64,000 bases of DNA from Candidatus Gastranaerophilales bacterium (GTDB lineage: Bacteria > Cyanobacteriota > Vampirovibrionia > Gastranaerophilales > Gastranaerophilaceae), in NCBI GenBank assembly GCA_910587055.1, contig CAJUKY010000004.1:1-64000 (forward strand), in the 5' to 3' direction. Shown piece after piece: positions 63,087 to 64,000 of the stretch. The notes under the pieces were generated by a model. It searched no databases and had not been told where the DNA came from. It was given only the letters and a program-made list of their open reading frames with translations. Position 1 is the first letter of the stretch. Every line of letters begins with the position of its first letter. The position numbers and the translations under genes are program-made.

Positions 63087-64000
63087 TTATCCTAAAAAGC
63101 CTGCGGCTGCTTTAATAATTTCATTCAAAACAGGGGAAATATAAATTCCTAAAATAAATACGACAGTGAGCATTATAACCTGCGGAATATACATTGAAAC
63201 GGTTATTTTGCCCCTGTTTTTTTCTATAATACCCTGTTTTTCTTCGCTCAATGTTCCAAATGTCATTTTTAGTACCACTTTTGCCATTCCGTATAATATT
63301 ACCGTTAAAAGAAGCGCAAAAACAATGCACATCAAATAATGACCGTCCGAAAGCATTGTTTTTATTATCAAAAACTCGCTTATAAAAAGAACGGATGTCG
63401 GGAAAGCGCAAATTCCAAGCAAAGATAAAATCCAGAGCCAGCCTGTTTTTTTATCTGCAGCCATAAGCCCTGAAACCTGCTTTATTCTTTTTGTTTCATA
63501 AAGTTCAAGCACATTTCCCGATGTTAAGAAAAATGATGCCTTTGCAAGAGAATGCCCTATTAAATGCAAAATAACGGCATAATGCGCCGCCCCCAGAAGA
63601 GCCGTTCCTATTGATAAAATGCCCATATTTTCAATGGATGAATATGCAAGCATTCTTTTATAATTTTTAATGTGATATAAGAATACTGCAGTTACAAACA
63701 AGGATAAAAAGCCCATAATAAGAAGCATTATTCTGCCGTAAAAACTGTCTCCCGCGGCACATAAGATGTTAAATACTCTTAAAATTACAAGGTAAGCTGA
63801 ATTTAAAAGGGTGGCAGAAAGCAGAGCGGAAATCGGCGAAGGAGATTCGGAATGTGCATCGGGAAGCCAGAAATGCGCAGGTGCAAGCCCCATTTTTGTT
63901 CCAAACCCGAATAGTATAAATACAAAGCTTAATTTTAGCCAGAAAGCATCAAATTTACCGCCTGAAGCATTTTCAAAAAGCTGTGCAAAATTTAAAGTGT
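63087..64000 (-). CDS. Proton-pump antiporter-like subunit (HyfF/NuoM-N type), partial
   Basis: The frame stays open to the right edge; the ATG at 63893 is internal. Upstream codons give LSFVFILFGFGTKMGLAPAH, including the conserved Lys of helix 7/8, and FWLPDAHSESPSPISALLSA follows. Histidine- and lysine-bearing helices further on (YAVILHLIGHSLAKASFFL) are typical of antiporter-like subunits of complex I and group 4 hydrogenases. It is the membrane arm partner of the two genes downstream. At least 304 residues are visible; the 5' end lies outside the window. Confidence 0.85.
   Translation of the reverse strand, partial: TLNFAQLFENASGGKFDAFWLKLSFVFILFGFGTKMGLAPAHFWLPDAHSESPSPISALLSATLLNSAYLVILRVFNILCAAGDSFYGRIMLLIMGFLSLFVTAVFLYHIKNYKRMLAYSSIENMGILSIGTALLGAAHYAVILHLIGHSLAKASFFLTSGNVLELYETKRIKQVSGLMAADKKTGWLWILSLLGICAFPTSVLFISEFLIIKTMLSDGHYLMCIVFALLLTVILYGMAKVVLKMTFGTLSEEKQGIIEKNRGKITVSMYIPQVIMLTVVFILGIYISPVLNEIIKAAAGFLG

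Noticed and set aside
1..64000. CRISPR array
   Set aside because: No regularly spaced direct repeats of 23-40 bases were seen. The repeat groups found are dispersed or irregular, and no cas genes are present.

Overview
This 64 kb window is AT-rich, densely coded DNA from a Gram-negative-type bacterium. Outer-membrane and periplasmic features (a chaperone-usher locus, several Sec signal peptides) sit beside an anaerobe's gene set: pyruvate phosphate dikinase and a membrane complex of the group 4 hydrogenase type. The protein style resembles gut relatives of Cyanobacteria (Vampirovibrionia/Melainabacteria, Gastranaerophilales). That placement is an inference from sequence style; no database search was run.

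Layout. 1-9 kb: an aminotransferase, an EF-hand coiled-coil protein, a B12-type radical SAM enzyme, a HepT/MntA toxin-antitoxin pair, a MATE exporter and a GH13 glucan enzyme. 9-16 kb: a secreted protein, a calpain-like protease homologue, an isochorismatase-like hydrolase, a metalloprotease-like gene broken by two frameshifts, dnaB, and an AraC/GlcG-like/DUF6485 cluster. 16-27.5 kb: ppdK with a fossil copy of its own 3' end, a two-component system, a frameshifted UvrD/helicase IV-like gene, a three-gene envelope operon (small Sec protein, methyltransferase, LTA-synthase-like sulfatase) and tRNA-Ala(TGC).

27.5-45.5 kb is an accessory island. A six-gene minus-strand operon encodes an SNF2 helicase with a PLD-like N-terminus, DUF4391, a type III Mod methyltransferase, a SieB-like membrane protein, a type III Res subunit and a PD-(D/E)xK nuclease candidate. 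Next come a Mu-like transposition module (repressor, MuA-like transposase, MuB-like ATPase, and a recombinase-like protein lacking its catalytic core) and an AbiE-type toxin-antitoxin pair. Related short repeats at 27.55-28.51 kb, inverted with respect to a degenerate copy near 45.45 kb, suggest that the whole block is one defence-carrying Mu-like element. It is bordered by tRNA-Ala on the left and an N-terminally truncated tspO on the right.

45.6-54.5 kb: the tspO remnant, a class II CPD photolyase and a divergent chaperone-usher pilus locus. Several of its secreted subunits share a C-terminal strand signature. 54.5-64 kb: a ribbon-helix-helix/NifX/His-rich fusion, a zinc alcohol dehydrogenase, small metabolic genes, a receiver-only response regulator, three tandem XRE regulators, an MFS exporter, and an operon for an Ehr-like (hydrogenase-related) complex. 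The large subunit of that complex lacks the nickel-ligand cysteines, and the operon runs off the right edge.

Cross-window patterns: four frames are broken, or apparently broken, at A/T homopolymers of 5-8 bases. A dispersed hairpin repeat occurs three times with a compensatory base-pair change. The two response-regulator genes share an upstream palindrome at nearly the same distance from their start codons.
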